Below are positions 42,120 through 53,159 of a DNA stretch of 64,000 nt, one piece after another. Every line of letters begins with the position of its first letter. Position 1 is the stretch's first letter. A program made the position numbers and the translations under genes. The stretch covers positions 26,275,407-26,339,406 of the forward strand of contig OX377205.1 in the NCBI GenBank assembly GCA_947396885.1, in the 5' to 3' direction. The stretch comes from Heligmosomoides polygyrus polygyrus. Lineage: Eukaryota > Nematoda > Chromadorea > Rhabditida > Heligmosomidae. The notes under the pieces were generated by a model that made no database searches, was not told the origin of the DNA, and worked only from the letters and a program-made list of their open reading frames with translations.

Positions 42120-42228
42120 AGGCATCTGGCATACCCCCGAGTCGCTTCAGCGACGAACTTCATAACTACTCTCGCACACTATCACCGCGACCAGTCGCTG
42201 GAGAGATTTTGAGGTATGCCAGATGCCT
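42120..42228. repeat. 109-bp palindromic element
   Basis: Perfect 16-bp ends AGGCATCTGGCATACC (42120-42135) and its complement (42213-42228), with CCCGAGTCG.TTCAGCGAC adjoining the left arm. The same left-arm sequence forms the core of the palindrome at 55849-56083. Confidence 0.75.
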
Positions 42229-42229
42229 A

Positions 42230-42930
42230 AGAGATGAGACAAGAGTTTACTGCGATCTAACTGCTCTATGAAGCGAGAACTCTTGTGAGCCAGCTGTATG
42301 GCAGCGCCACGCCGTCAGCGTCGCGGAGAGTAAAGAGAAGTGGAGGCAAAACGTGTTTATTGGGCGATATATTATGATATGTTTGATTGCATGGCGGTCG
42401 ATGAGAACCTCCCAACAGAGGGCGGGGCGTAGAAAAGAAGCCATCGTCGCTGCTGAATATACTCCTGGAAGTCACCTCGACAGCTCGAAGAGTAGAATCG
42501 GCTTGGCGCCGCTTATCGCAGGGCCACGTGGCGCGTCCCCAGGTGGTGGTGGATAGGGAACGAAGACGTGAACCAAATGCGACCGTGTACTGCTAAGAGA
42601 CGCAGGTGGGATGCAGGGGATGGACTCTTTGCTGTGTCGGGTCAACGTGATCCTTGTGCATGGGAGTGGCACGCATAGTGTGCGTGGATGTGTTTGTGCC
42701 TGTGCGGATTGTAACTGTGTCGGCTCGGAAAAAGCTTGCACTCGGTACACTGGGAGTACATGTAAGGCGATTCGAGGCCGCCTTAAGTCTCGCCCCGTCC
42801 CTTCGGGCAATTTAACTGGCTGCCCGGAGTTCTTCGCCCGTACGACAGAGCCTGACTAGCTATCCATGTTGTATTGCAGTCAAACGCAGCAGCACTAAAG
42901 GGCCTCATTCCCCTGACCCCGAAATAGCCC
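42230..42930. other. no recognisable gene
   Basis: Short open frames on both strands; probably the untranslated 5' part of the following LINE from about 42900. Confidence 0.35.
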
Positions 42931-45639
42931 CCATTTCTGCAGCGATGGGAAGGACGAGTACGGAGAGGCTGTTAAAATCTCGGGGCCTAACCAGGCTTCG
43001 CAAAGTGAGAAGGACTAAGATGGAGATCTGTACTTACAACGCCCGCACGCTTGCATTGGAAGCATCCGTCGAGGGCCTGATGATGCAAGCCAGGAAGGTC
43101 AAGTACGACATCATCGGACTGACCGAGATGAGAAGACACCGCCCCCTACCGCCTACAACTTCGGAGAAGGACTGTTCCTCGGAACATGCGACAGCAGGGG
43201 AGTAGGCGGCATTGGTGTCCTCGTCAACACGCACTTGGCCATGAACATCGATTCGTACGAGTATCTGACAACCCGAATCGGGCGTCTGCGACTGAAGCGA
43301 TGTGGCTCCGTGCCAGCTTTGACTGTATTCGTTACGTATGCCCCAACATCCGACTACGACGACCAAGAGGTCGAAGCCTTCTACGTGAAGCTGGAGAAGT
43401 TCTATAAGGAAGATCACACCTTCTACAAGGTGATGGTCGGCGACTTCAACGCCAAGATCGAGCCACGAACTCGCCGGAAGAACTTCACATCGGAACTCAC
43501 GGTTTGGAATGGTACGAGCAAAGTGAAAGGCTGTCTGAGTTTATCATTTCGAAAAGACCATCCATGGAAACTTACAGTTCCAGAACCCTCCCTTCCTACG
43601 ATGGACCTGAGAATCCCCCGGTGGCCAGTTCCACAACGAGATCGACCACATCATCTTCAATCGCAAATATTGCCTGACCGATGTCTCCGTTGTCCCCAAG
43701 TTCTACACGGGATCGGACCACCGCCTCCTTCGCGCGAGGTTCCGCTTTTCCCGTCAAGGAGAGAAGGCCGTGAAGTTCAGAACGACCATCAACTGGGACC
43801 TCTACACCTCTCGTGCTGGGCTTTGGGAAAATGCCGTCATGAACAACGTCGACAAGGAATGCGATCGCTTCGTGCACCATCTCCAGTGCCAATCGAGCCG
43901 AGAGCTTGAAGACCACCAAGAGACGCCCTTCTCCGGAAACTCTCGAGCTTATACGCCAGCGTGGAGCAACATGAGCGTCAGGCACTACCAGCTGATGTCC
44001 GAGCTTGCAAAGCTATGCAGAGTGGCGATAAAGAAAGATCTCAGGGAGAGAAGGGAGCAAGTGTTGACTGAAGCAGCAGAGGCAGGGTTGAGCAATCGCA
44101 ATGCCTGCCGGAACTTCGCCAACTTCAAGACCAAGATGACCGCTCTGCGATGTCTTGACGGAACCGTCACCTCCTCCAGAAGGACCATGGAGAAGGTCAT
44201 CCACGACTTCTACTCCGATCTATTCGATAGCCACGCCCAACTGCCCCATGCCATCTTACGCAGGACGGATACGTCGTTCCCTCTGTTCTCCCTTCCGACA
44301 TCCGACACGCCATCTCGTTGGTGAAGAAACGTACAGCACCCGGTTCTGACAGGATCAGACCCGAACACCTGAAGAACCTCCCGCCAGCGCTCATCAACGC
44401 CTTGGCGCGGCTCTTCACACGCTACCTGTCAGAGTGCAAGTGTCAGTGTCAGTATCAGTGGAAGACCAGCAAGACCGTCTTGCTCTACAAGAAGGGAGAC
44501 GTGCATTGACATTGAAAACTATCGCCCGATCTGTATGCTGTCCGTAGTCTACAAGCGTTCAATTGAGTGATCCTGAATAGGATTGGCAGAACGCTGGACA
44601 AAGGACAGCCATGTGAGCAAGCAGGATTTTGGAGAGGATTTAGCACGATCGACCACACACCCCATTACGAAGCTCATCGAAGTGTCGCGAGAACACAAGA
44701 TGTCGCTGTGCCTTACGTTCATCGACCTGAAGAAGGCTTTCGACTCCGTCGAGACTGAAGCGGTCCTGGAAGCTCTGCTCACTCAGGGCGTTCCTACTCA
44801 GTACTCAGAGTCCTTCGAGAGCTGTGCAGTGGATTACGATGAAGATCTCTCCATTCTGCAAGGACATCGTCATCGACGTGAAGAGAGGCGTTCGTCAAAG
44901 GAACACCATATACCCGAAGCTCTTCAGCTCCACCCTCGGAAAATCATGCGCGAACTAGAATGAGAAGACACGGGAGTGAAGGTCGACGACCAGCATCTGC
45001 ACCATCTGCGCTCCGCTGACGACATTGTGCTCACAACCCCGAGCACCAGTCAGGCGGAGCGAATGCTGGCCGACTTCGATCGTGTATGTGGAAACGTTGG
45101 ACTGCAGCTAAATCTTACCAAGACGATGTTCATGAGGAAAGTTTCTGATGCCTCATTCTCGCTCAACGGAACGAACATCTCCGAATGCTTCAGCTATGTG
45201 TATCTGGGTCGCGAAGTCAACATGGCCAACGACCTAGCACCAGAGCTGAGCAGGAGGAAAAGAGCGGCTTGGAGAGCTTTCAAGAGCGTCGAAGAAGTCG
45301 CGAAGAAGACGAAGAACGTCCGACTCCGTACCCACCTATTCGACTCCACTGTTCTTCCTGCCCTAACATACGCCTCAGAGACCTGGGCTATACGAAAGCA
45401 GGATGAACACGCGATCAGCGTCGCGCAGCGTAGAATCGAGAGGAAGATGAGTGGAGTGACACGACTCACGCAAGTGAGAGAAGGCCTCCGGAGCTCCGAT
45501 CTTCGCCGACGTTCGAAGATCAGAGACGCTGTCGCTGGGCCAAGTTGTCGAAAATTAGGTGGGCCCGCCACGCAATGCGCTTCGCAGACACCCGCTGGAC
45601 GAGAGCACGTTTCCGTCTTCGAATAGACGTAAATGCAAG

Positions 45640-45805
45640 TCGCCATCAGCCGTTCGCTCAAAAATGTGCTAAAAATGGAATTATAGGTCCTCGTCGAAGA
45701 TAAGTTACAAAATGCAAAAAAGCCGTCAGCGACGGGAACCGAACCAATGACCTCAATCCTGTGAAGCGAGCACCCTACCACTGCGCCGCCACCCCTGCTG
45801 GCGCC
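45640..45805 (-). repeat. tRNA-derived SINE, copy with best head
   Basis: On the minus strand GGCGCAGTGGTAGGGTGCTC (A box) is followed at the normal distance by CATTGGTTCGGTTCCC (B box). A tail follows with TTTTGCATTTTGTAACTTAT and CATTTTTAGCACATTTTTGA, as at 23880 and 24485. Confidence 0.75.
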
Positions 45806-45829
45806 GCTAATAGCCGAACCGCTGATTAC

Positions 45830-46017
45830 CGCGCAATACTGCGCCCATTGAGCGCACCTAACATATGGAAGACACGGCGGCTTCCGCCGGCCATAACTCG
45901 CTTAGGAGATCCATTTAGCAAATTTGGTCTATATATCTGTGATCAGCGTCTCGAGCTCTTTCACGTGATATAGGTCTCATCCCGAAGTTCCATGGGAAGC
46001 TGACGGCATTCCCTGGT
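45830..46017 (+). mobile_element. single arm of the 350-bp foldback family
   Basis: Matches the right arm of 39738-39900 (CGGCGGCTTCCGCCGGCCAT, AACTCGCTTAGGA, CATTTAGCAAATTTGGTCTA, GGGAAGCTGACGGCATTCCC). The facing arm is absent apart from CGCGCAATACTGCGCCCATT-like centre sequence. Confidence 0.8.
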
Positions 46018-46179
46018 TAGTGAAAGCCCTGAACGACCGATATGACGCTCTTCGTGTCCCGAGCGAGGAGGATCTTTTGGATCACTCTGGCACGCGACAG
46101 GGACAAACGGAGACGCTACTCGCGCCCGCTCGAGGTAGTCGATGATCAACGGGACGACAGGTGATACAGGTGATACAAT

Positions 46180-47610
46180 ATCGCGAGATTAGTGATCTGA
46201 ATATAAGCTAAGATAACCAACCAGAATTTTCTCTCTTTGTCTAGTGGTTTCCTTGTGCTCTGTTTGGACGCAACAGGAGATCGTGGGGTAACCCGCAGTT
46301 TTGGCGATTAACCCCGCAATTCCCTGATGCACTGCCTTCAGGGAGCGGCAACAGAGGCCCAGCTTAGAGGCCTGGCAATAGCGTCGCTGTAATGTGGACA
46401 CCGACCAGAGCTGTGGCCGTCCTTGTTGGCATCCATATTGCAGACGCAGGTGGATATCGGATTCAACTTCTTCGCTAACTGGCTGACCGCGGGCTGTTCA
46501 AGCGCGCGCCCATGCTGGCGGCGATGTTGAATAAAGACACTTTATCTTCGAGTCGACCTCGCAGTGCTTGGACAAGGGCTTGGACGACCGGTTTCTTCGG
46601 CCCATTCAGCTCCAATTTATCGAAAGCCTTGTAGAAGTCCGACATCGTGCAGTAACGGGTGTTGCATGTGCTCGATTGAGATCCGTAATGATTATTTATG
46701 TGGGCTGGATGATAAGCTGTGACCTGCATATTGGTTTTCTGCGTTGCTACTGGCATTAATAATATTTCATCGGCTATCACCCTCATCACTGAGCAACTGT
46801 CGATGGACCTGAGCAGACGTGAGACGTGTGCGAGATTAGCGGCCCTTATCTGCTGTCGAAACCGCGCGATGTGCGGAGCGTAACTGGCCCCGTTAGCTGC
46901 TAGGGTATTTTGGTCACTTTCGACGTCCTAATCGATCCTGGCTTTGATGGTCGGCTGTGGCCTGCTGCCTGTCAACGACCCATCGCCTGAGAATGACTTC
47001 TGGTCACTTGGCTTCGATTGGTTGATATTTTAGTGGCCGCCGCTAGCTCATTTTCCGGATTTGACGCCGACTCACCGGGACCACTCTCAGCAGATGCTAC
47101 GCCTTAGCCCGATAACTAGCAGTCAGGCCTCGCTTCAGCTGAAATCACCGCGCCGCATTAAGTTGGCATCCTCAGAGCGATCACCTATCACTCACTGCAC
47201 CTAATTGATGACCTCTTAAGGCTTTCACCTGACAGTAAGCAACTAATTATACGCCACAAAAGCGCACGTCGCCAACGACGACCAAGGAACGGTGACCTTT
47301 TCCGACGGTAATCGCGATTAATTGGTAGACTGCAATCAATTGCGCGCAAACTGTACAGTATGGTCCCTTACGCGTTCATATTTTTGACCGTAGGGTCTTT
47401 ACTGGTAGGCTGTTAGTTTCCATATAGCCGTAGCTGCGGAGGCAACCAGAGAGTGCGCTGCCTTTATTAGTGATCATTGGTCCTACCACTAAACTGGCTA
47501 CCGATAGCCTCGCGACTCTTCCAATGGCCCATTGTTAGTTTACAATGGGTCATGATAGTATTGAACAGGAAATCAATATTGGGCAGGCTGAGGTCTTCGA
47601 ACCACTGATC
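46180..47610. other. unassigned sequence 3' of the env-like pseudogene
   Basis: On the minus strand it lies downstream of the env-like frame and may include an LTR (a minus-strand AATAAA at ~47471). A 57-codon frame starting 46645 (MSDFYKAFDKLELNGPKKP) looks protein-like but is unidentified. No repeat pair proving an LTR was found. Confidence 0.3.
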
Positions 47611-47613
47611 GCC

Positions 47614-48780
47614 TCAACGGTATTCCAGCGACTTCGCATCGAATATAAAGACCTGTGGCCCTGACAAGTGATAGTGGACGTTCCTGTTGATCAAGAATGT
47701 AGTTTGAATATCCGTACAGTGTGTGTTGCACTGTTCGTAAACGGCCGGATGTTCGATGTGGAGAATGATGTTCATCTCCTCGTTCGATGGCCCACATTTG
47801 ATCACGAACTGCTGGAATCGCAGGTGACCGCCACGTCGGCGTGAGTCGAGGACTTGCAGGTGGCGATAAAATGTGCGGCCTAGGGCACAGTCATAGCAAT
47901 CCGTGAGTCGCGAAACTTGGAGACTGCACACTTGGCTTGAAATAAGTTCTGCAGTATTCTGAAAGATCTTGGATTCGACTCTCAGCATTAGTTCCTCCTC
48001 GGATTTTGCGAAGATCTCGTTATCGACGGCTATTACTCGGGCATAATGTGTGTTCACGTGTAGGACGTATTCTTTCCCGTGAAGATTGCGGATGGAGTCT
48101 TCCGGACATTGAGAGTTGTGCACGGAATTTTCGCGGTTGCACCTGACGCGATTTGTACACGAAGAGAATTCTTCAAGGCCCTGAGTATGGTTGTTGCAAG
48201 CGATAGTTGAAGAGTTGAATGTTGCGTGGTAGCAAATATGATCGTTCGCTAGCAACTAAAAGCGCAGTTTGGTCAACGACGCAATTGGCTTTTGGATCAT
48301 ATTGTGATGTTGATCATATTGTGATGTTGAGTTTGCTGAGGGCTTCGGTCACGTACGGTTTGAATAAATGGTTTTCAATTTCCGTATTGTTGACTAATGT
48401 TATCTCAACCTCAAGTTGTATAAATGGGTTCTAGTGAGGACATTTAATCACCTCGAAAACGCCGGTGGTTAATGGTTCGTGGTCTCTTTAGAACCAGTAT
48501 GTGGATAAGGGCATGAAGCAGCTGCATAGCATCCCTCCGCAGCGATTGGAACATCCGGAGTAGCCGGGATACTTGGCTGTGTGTTGGAGTTCGGGAATAG
48601 TTTCGTTCAGATAGATCATCTCGCACTTTTAAGTCGTGCATTTCCCTGCTTGAGGGCACCTTTTCACGTGACAAATGTGATTCCTCACTTGTCCGGTGAA
48701 GAACTCCGCGATCTTGGAGCACTTCAAATTCACACTTTATTTCGTGAATTTTATCAGTCCCACTGTGTTATTTGCGTGTA
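47614..48780 (-). pseudogene. env-like glycoprotein remnant (phlebovirus Gc-type) of an endogenous retroelement
   Basis: A 213-codon minus-strand frame (47614-48255) is rich in Cys and N-glycosylation sites. It is preceded, in a frame broken by stops, by a Cys-dense segment (~48500-48720) with a CGGMLCSC motif (~48517-48545). Paired-Cys glycoproteins of this kind are the Phlebovirus_G2 class; some nematode LTR retroelements carry an env of phlebovirus origin. No gag, protease or polymerase is recognisable next to it. No membrane anchor could be placed with confidence. In-frame stops and the missing neighbours make it a dead fragment. Assignment rests on cysteine pattern rather than alignment. 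Confidence 0.5.
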
Positions 48781-48914
48781 GGATTTCTAGACAATTCTCT
48801 GACTGTAGTCGATTGAATAGCAGTTCTCTAGCGTATTCGTATAGTTGACATTGATTGCTCTTGTTGCATGTCAGCGGCTGAGTGCGGCACAGTAGCGTGC
48901 TCACACCTCAGCGT

Positions 48915-48964
48915 GCTTACACCGCTCACAGTGCCAGTACTATGGCATTGTGAGCGGTGTAAGC
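48915..48964. repeat. near-perfect 22-bp stem hairpin
   Basis: GCTTACACCGCTCACAGTGC and its complement face each other over a 6-nt loop (48937-48942), with one G.U-type mismatch. Weaker pairing extends outwards through CTCAGCG/GCTAAG. Confidence 0.85.
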
Positions 48965-49319
48965 GCTAAGTGTAAGCTCGAAGTTTTGAGCACTTGCTAC
49001 ATGCTCGGTCGGTTGTCGACTTCTTGATTGTTAGTCGTTGCCTTAGGCCTTGTTCAGAATCGCGACGCGCGACGCGAATGTGCCAGGGCACACGACGCAC
49101 TTTCCGGCGTATCGCAGCCGGACCAAGCCCGTATCATCGCCTAAAATTATTTTGTGCATCCGTTGTCTATTTTTGTCGTTATTGAAGCTGATACTGTTGA
49201 CTGTAATTGTTTCTTACTTCTGAAGATATTGCTACTGCTGATTTTGATTCATAAATGCAATGTCGTTGTTTTCAGATGTTCTAGGTGGCTGTAGTTGGAG
49301 ACCAACTTGTATCGTCATC

Positions 49320-50010
49320 AATTCTTTCGTCGAGTTGTGCGTTCACCTGTGTCACCTGTATCACATGCTGTCCCGTTGATAATCGACTTGTTCGAGCGGG
49401 CGCCAGCAGCATCTCCATTCGTCCCTGACGCGTGCCAGAGTGCTCCAATGGATCCTCCTCGCTCGAGGGACGCGAAGAGCGTTATATCGGTCATTCAGGG
49501 CTTTCACGAAGAAGTCCGAAACGCGTTGATGGGCGTCCTGCTGTTCTCTTGACCTGGTGTTCTCTCCCGCGGAATCCAGTCGGTGATGGCGTTGTCCAGC
49601 GGGTGTCTGCGAATCACATTACGTGGCCGGCCCACCTAATTTTCCACGACTTGGCCCATGCGACAGCGTCTCTGATTTTCGAACGTCGGCGAAGCTCGGA
49701 ACGCCGGAGGCCTTTTCTCACTTGCGTGAGTCGTGTCACTCCGAGCATCGTCCTCTCGATTCCACGCTGCGCGACGCTGATCGCATGCTCATCCTGCTTT
49801 CGTATAGCCCAGGCGTATGTTAGGGCAGGAAGAACAGCGAAGTCAAATAAGTGAGCACGGAGTCGGACTTCTTCGTCTTCTTCGCAACTTCATCGACGCT
49901 CTTGAAAGCTCCCCAAGGCGATCATTTCCTCCTACTTGGCACTGGCGCTAGGTTGTTGGCCATATTGACTTCGCGACCCAGATAGACGTAGCTGGAGCAT
50001 TCCGAGATGC
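49320..50010 (-). mobile_element. LINE family 2, 3' fragment
   Basis: The minus strand runs from SECSSYVYLGREVNMANNLA (~50005-49940) through a frameshifted carboxyl region. Near its 3' end (~49420-49330) it has LARDT-/HWSTLARD-type sequence and the tail complement CACCTGTGTCACCTGTATCA (49347-49366), matching the GGTGATACAGGTGA tail of the other copies. It overlaps an end-to-start junction with the next fragment. Confidence 0.75.
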
Positions 50011-50019
50011 TCCAGCAAG

Positions 50020-50225
50020 AAGTCCGACCAACCCGTTGGTGGGCGTCCAGGTGTTCTCTTGACATCCATGGCATCCAGTCGCTGAAGGCTCTCGTCCAGC
50101 GGGTGTCTGCGAAGCGCATTACATGGCCGGCCCACCTAATTTTCGACGACTTGGCCATGCGACAACGTCTATGATCTTCGAACGTCGACGAAGCTTGAAA
50201 CTCCGGAGGTCTTCCCTCACTTGCA
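50020..50225 (-). mobile_element. LINE family 2, displaced carboxyl segment
   Basis: Contains [35 protein letters not shown] and EHLDAHQRVGRTSC. In the intact order this follows YVYLGREVNMA, but here it precedes it. The locus is therefore two nested or rearranged copies. Confidence 0.7.
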
Positions 50226-50394
50226 TGAAGCATATTGAATTCACACTCGTATAAAGAATAATACTAACGGTCTTGCAAGATGAAGTTAGACGACTGGCAA
50301 TTAGACAGCTGCTTTAAATTGTTGGTTGACAAGGAGAGAAACACCTGGTAAAGTAAAATGACAAAGGTCGGCGTTGGTCAGTCATTTTGGGAGA

Positions 50395-50645
50395 TGCGCC
50401 ACTCACTCCGCTTCTACAAGATGTGATAGAGGCGATTTGAACAATTTGAATGCGTATTTGGCCTATACGATGACTTGCAGCGGCCGATGGTCAAGTCAAC
50501 GTTTTAGTCACTTCCCAGACAAAATCACTAACCTCGAATGGTTGAAACGCTTAGTTGGTATTAGTTTGGGCGGAAAATCCGAGCAAAAACCTGGAATCAG
50601 TGCATACGAGTTGGCGTCTTCTTCCACTGAGCCACTACGCGTTTC
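50395..50645 (-). repeat. SINE-like dispersed repeat R300
   Basis: Reverse copy with AATTTGAATGCGTATTTGGC, ATGACTTGCAGCGGCCGATG and GGCGGAAAATCCGAGCAAAA. It lies between LINE family 2 fragments. Confidence 0.75.
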
Positions 50646-50734
50646 AATTTTAGACTCCAAAGGAAACACACGGTAAGAGAGAAATTCATCCTCGTTTTTG
50701 CACAACTTCTGAAAACAAGTATTTAACTGTAGCT

Positions 50735-51990
50735 TCACGTGCGACAGGAATTTTCGTTGAGCGAGAATGGAGCATTAGAGACTTGCCCGTTCCTCGTGAA
50801 CATCGTCTTCGTAAGATTAAGCTGCAGTCCAACGTTCCCACATAGGCGATCGAAGTCGGCCAGCATTCGCTCCGCCTGACTGGTGCTCGGGGTTGTGAGC
50901 ACAATGTCGTCAGCGGAGCGCAGATGGTGCAGATGCTGGTCGTCGACCTTCACTCCCATGTCTTCCCATTCTAGTTCGGGCATGACGTTTCCGAGGGTGG
51001 AGCTGAAGAGCTTCGGGGATATGGTATCCCCTTGACGAACGCCTCTCTTCACGTCGATGACGATGTCCTTGTAGACTGGTGAGATCTTGGTCGTGAATCC
51101 ACTCTCGAATGACTCTGATGTATTGAGTGGGAACGCCCTGAGTGAGCAGGGCGTCGATGACCGCTTCAGTTTCGACGGAGTCGAATGCCTTCTTCAGGTC
51201 GATGAACGTTAAGCACAGCGGTAGCTTGTGCTTTCACAACACTTCGATGAGCTTCGTAATGGGGTGTGTGGTCGATCGTGATAAATCCTCTCCAAAATCC
51301 TGCTTGCTCACATGGCTGTCCTTTGTCCAGCGTTCTGCCAATCCTATTCAGGATCACTCAATTGAACGCTTGTAGACTACGGACAGCATACAGATCGGAC
51401 GATAGTGCCAATGTCGTGCACGTCTCCGTTCTTGTACAGCGAGGCGGTCCTGCTGGTCTTCCATTGAGGTAGAACCTTGCGCTCCAACAGATAGCGCGCG
51501 AAGAGCCGCGCCAGGGTGTTGATGAGCGCTGGCGGGAGGTTCTTCAGGTGTTCGGTTCCTTTCGGGACCGGGTGCTGCGCATCTCTTCACCGACGAGAGC
51601 GTGTCGGATCTCGGAAGAGAGAACAGAGGGGACGACGTATCCATCCTGCGGAAGATGGCGTGGGAGGCAGCTGGAAGTGGCTATCGAAGAGGTCAGAGTA
51701 GAAGTCGTGGATGACCTTCTCCATGGTCCCTCTAGAAAAGGCGACGGTTCCGTCAGGAGGTCGGAGCGCTCGTCTTGGTCTTGAAGTTGGCGAAGTACCG
51801 GCGGGCATTGCGGATGCTCAAACCTGCCTCTGCAGCTTCTGCCAACACTTCTGCCCTTCTCTCCTCAATTTCCTCCTTTATCGCCGCTCTGCATAGCTTC
51901 GCAAGCTCGGACGTCAGTTGGTAGTTGCCTGACGCTCGTGATGCTCTACGCTGGTGTATGTGGTGTGCGTCACTGTTTGCAATTTCTTGT
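50735..51990 (-). mobile_element. LINE family 2, reverse-transcriptase fragment
   Basis: Minus-strand order: TMEKVIHDFYSDLFDSHFQL (51587-51808), NRIGRTLDKGQPCEQAGFW (51166-51357), a VRQGDTISPKLFSSTLGNVM segment and HHLRSADDIVLTTPSTSQAE with LCGNVGLQLNLTKTMF (50735-51052). Frames are broken between each piece. Both ends are truncated. Confidence 0.82.
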
Positions 51991-51999
51991 CTCCGTGGT

Positions 52000-53095
52000 C
52001 ACATCACCGCTGGAGCATCTCGAGATACAGATTCTTCGCATGAAGCTGCGGGTTGGTCATGATTATGCAAATTTGTTGTGTTGTTAGTTTTTTCATCGAA
52101 TGCGGTCAGTGAGGTGTGTCTTGTACAGCAACCAAAAGGGGTTCTCTCGGGTTACACCATGCATGGTCATCAATTTTGTATTTGTAACCACTAGGAAGTT
52201 GTGTCTAGGGAGTAATTTCGGCTGAACAGTGGGTTTTGGGTTCGATTTCTACATTGTGGACATGTTTCGCATTATTATATTCTCCATGCTGCATCAAAAC
52301 AGAGAGTTCCTCACGGAAAATGTTTCAGATAACACGATTAAACTGGATGGAGGGACACCAAAAACTGGTGTATGGCAACCGTACGCCATGGAAACCCAAA
52401 AGGCAATTTCTTAACCAGCTTGTTTAGTTCCTTGTTCGTCCATTTCCTTACATTCTTTAAATAGTTGTATACGTTTCGGTGGGTAGGCACTTTGTTAATG
52501 ACTGAGTTTAGGTCCAGCTACTCTCTGTAGCTATGCAACAGCGCTTTATCCTGCAATATCTCAATTCATTTGGAGAATAACAAGATGTGAGTGAACTTTT
52601 TCTTCTATATTCTTCACTGCATGCCTTAATTCTCAACAAATAATCAAAAAGTTCTTTGTTTCAGTTGTTCAATCTAGCAATCGAAGGCCACGCTTGGATT
52701 ACCTCGACCTGGAGAAGTTTCATGATATGCGGCTAACATTTGACGCTTTCGATTGAGTTCAGTATGTGTTTCACCACCATTCGAAATGAGTGCCCTTTAT
52801 GGGAAACACATGGAGGTTTTGCATTCTGAGAAAAGCTGTACGGTCTCAGGATTAGTTTGGCAATAATGGCTAAAAAATCTGCTCTACGCATAATCGGAAT
52901 GAACCAGTCCACCGGTGAAGCAAAGCTCTGAAGCCGGATTTCAGAACGCAATATCTTCACGTGTTTGCCTTCGAAGAGTCGACTTCTACATAACTTTGCT
53001 CATCATTCTCTTCAGTTAGCTGCTGCTGTTTTTTAGTATCTGACGTCCCTTCTGGTCCACCGTAAGTTCGCCCTTGAGTTCGTTACTCGGAAAGG
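52000..53095. other. no recognisable gene
   Basis: AT-rich; only short frames of 60-75 codons on both strands without motifs. Confidence 0.4.
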
Positions 53096-53105
53096 AATTA
53101 CGAGT

Positions 53106-53157
53106 TCCTCGATGTTCAATGGCATCTGCGGCAGCGGATGCCATTGAACATCGAGGA
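53106..53157. repeat. perfect 21-bp stem hairpin, pre-miRNA-like
   Basis: TCCTCGATGTTCAATGGCAT plus C (53106-53126) is perfectly complementary to 53137-53157. Pairing can continue into the TGCGGCAGCG spacer (G.U and two G-C), leaving a GGCA tetraloop, and imperfectly outwards for 3 bp. Confidence 0.9.
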
Positions 53158-53159
53158 TA

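Larger units (their letters stand above)
45608..46018. mobile_element. composite insertion (SINE plus half foldback) inside LINE family 2
   Basis: LINE sequence stops after GACGAGAGCA and resumes at GTGAAAGCCCTGAACG. Comparison with 942-1100 and 50020-50135 shows the interval is foreign. Its left part is a minus-strand tRNA-SINE, its right part one arm of the 39551 foldback family. About 70 bp of LINE sequence is missing at the junction. Confidence 0.7.
42940..46175 (+). mobile_element. non-LTR retrotransposon, LINE family 2, longest copy
   Basis: Endonuclease from 42945: TKMEICTYNARTLALEASVE, KYDIIGLTEMRRH, then IGVLVNTHLAMNIDSYEYLT, LTVFVTYAPTSDYDDQEVEA and VMVGDFNAKIEPR (43235-43480). A frameshift near 43600 displaces HNEIDHI- and TGSDHRLLRARFRF-type motifs. 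Linker 43770-44324. RT: KKRTAPGSDRIRPEHLKNLP (44318-44509), CLTFIDLKKAFDSVETEAV (~44715), HHLRSADDIVLTTPSTSQAE (44976 on; SADD in the active-site position) and YVYLGREVNMANDLAPELSR to 45540. The ORF is then interrupted by a composite insertion (about 45608-46018). The coding end resumes as [17 protein letters not shown] and the tail is GGTGATACAGGTGATAC at 46160-46176. Frames are broken at several points. Confidence 0.88.
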
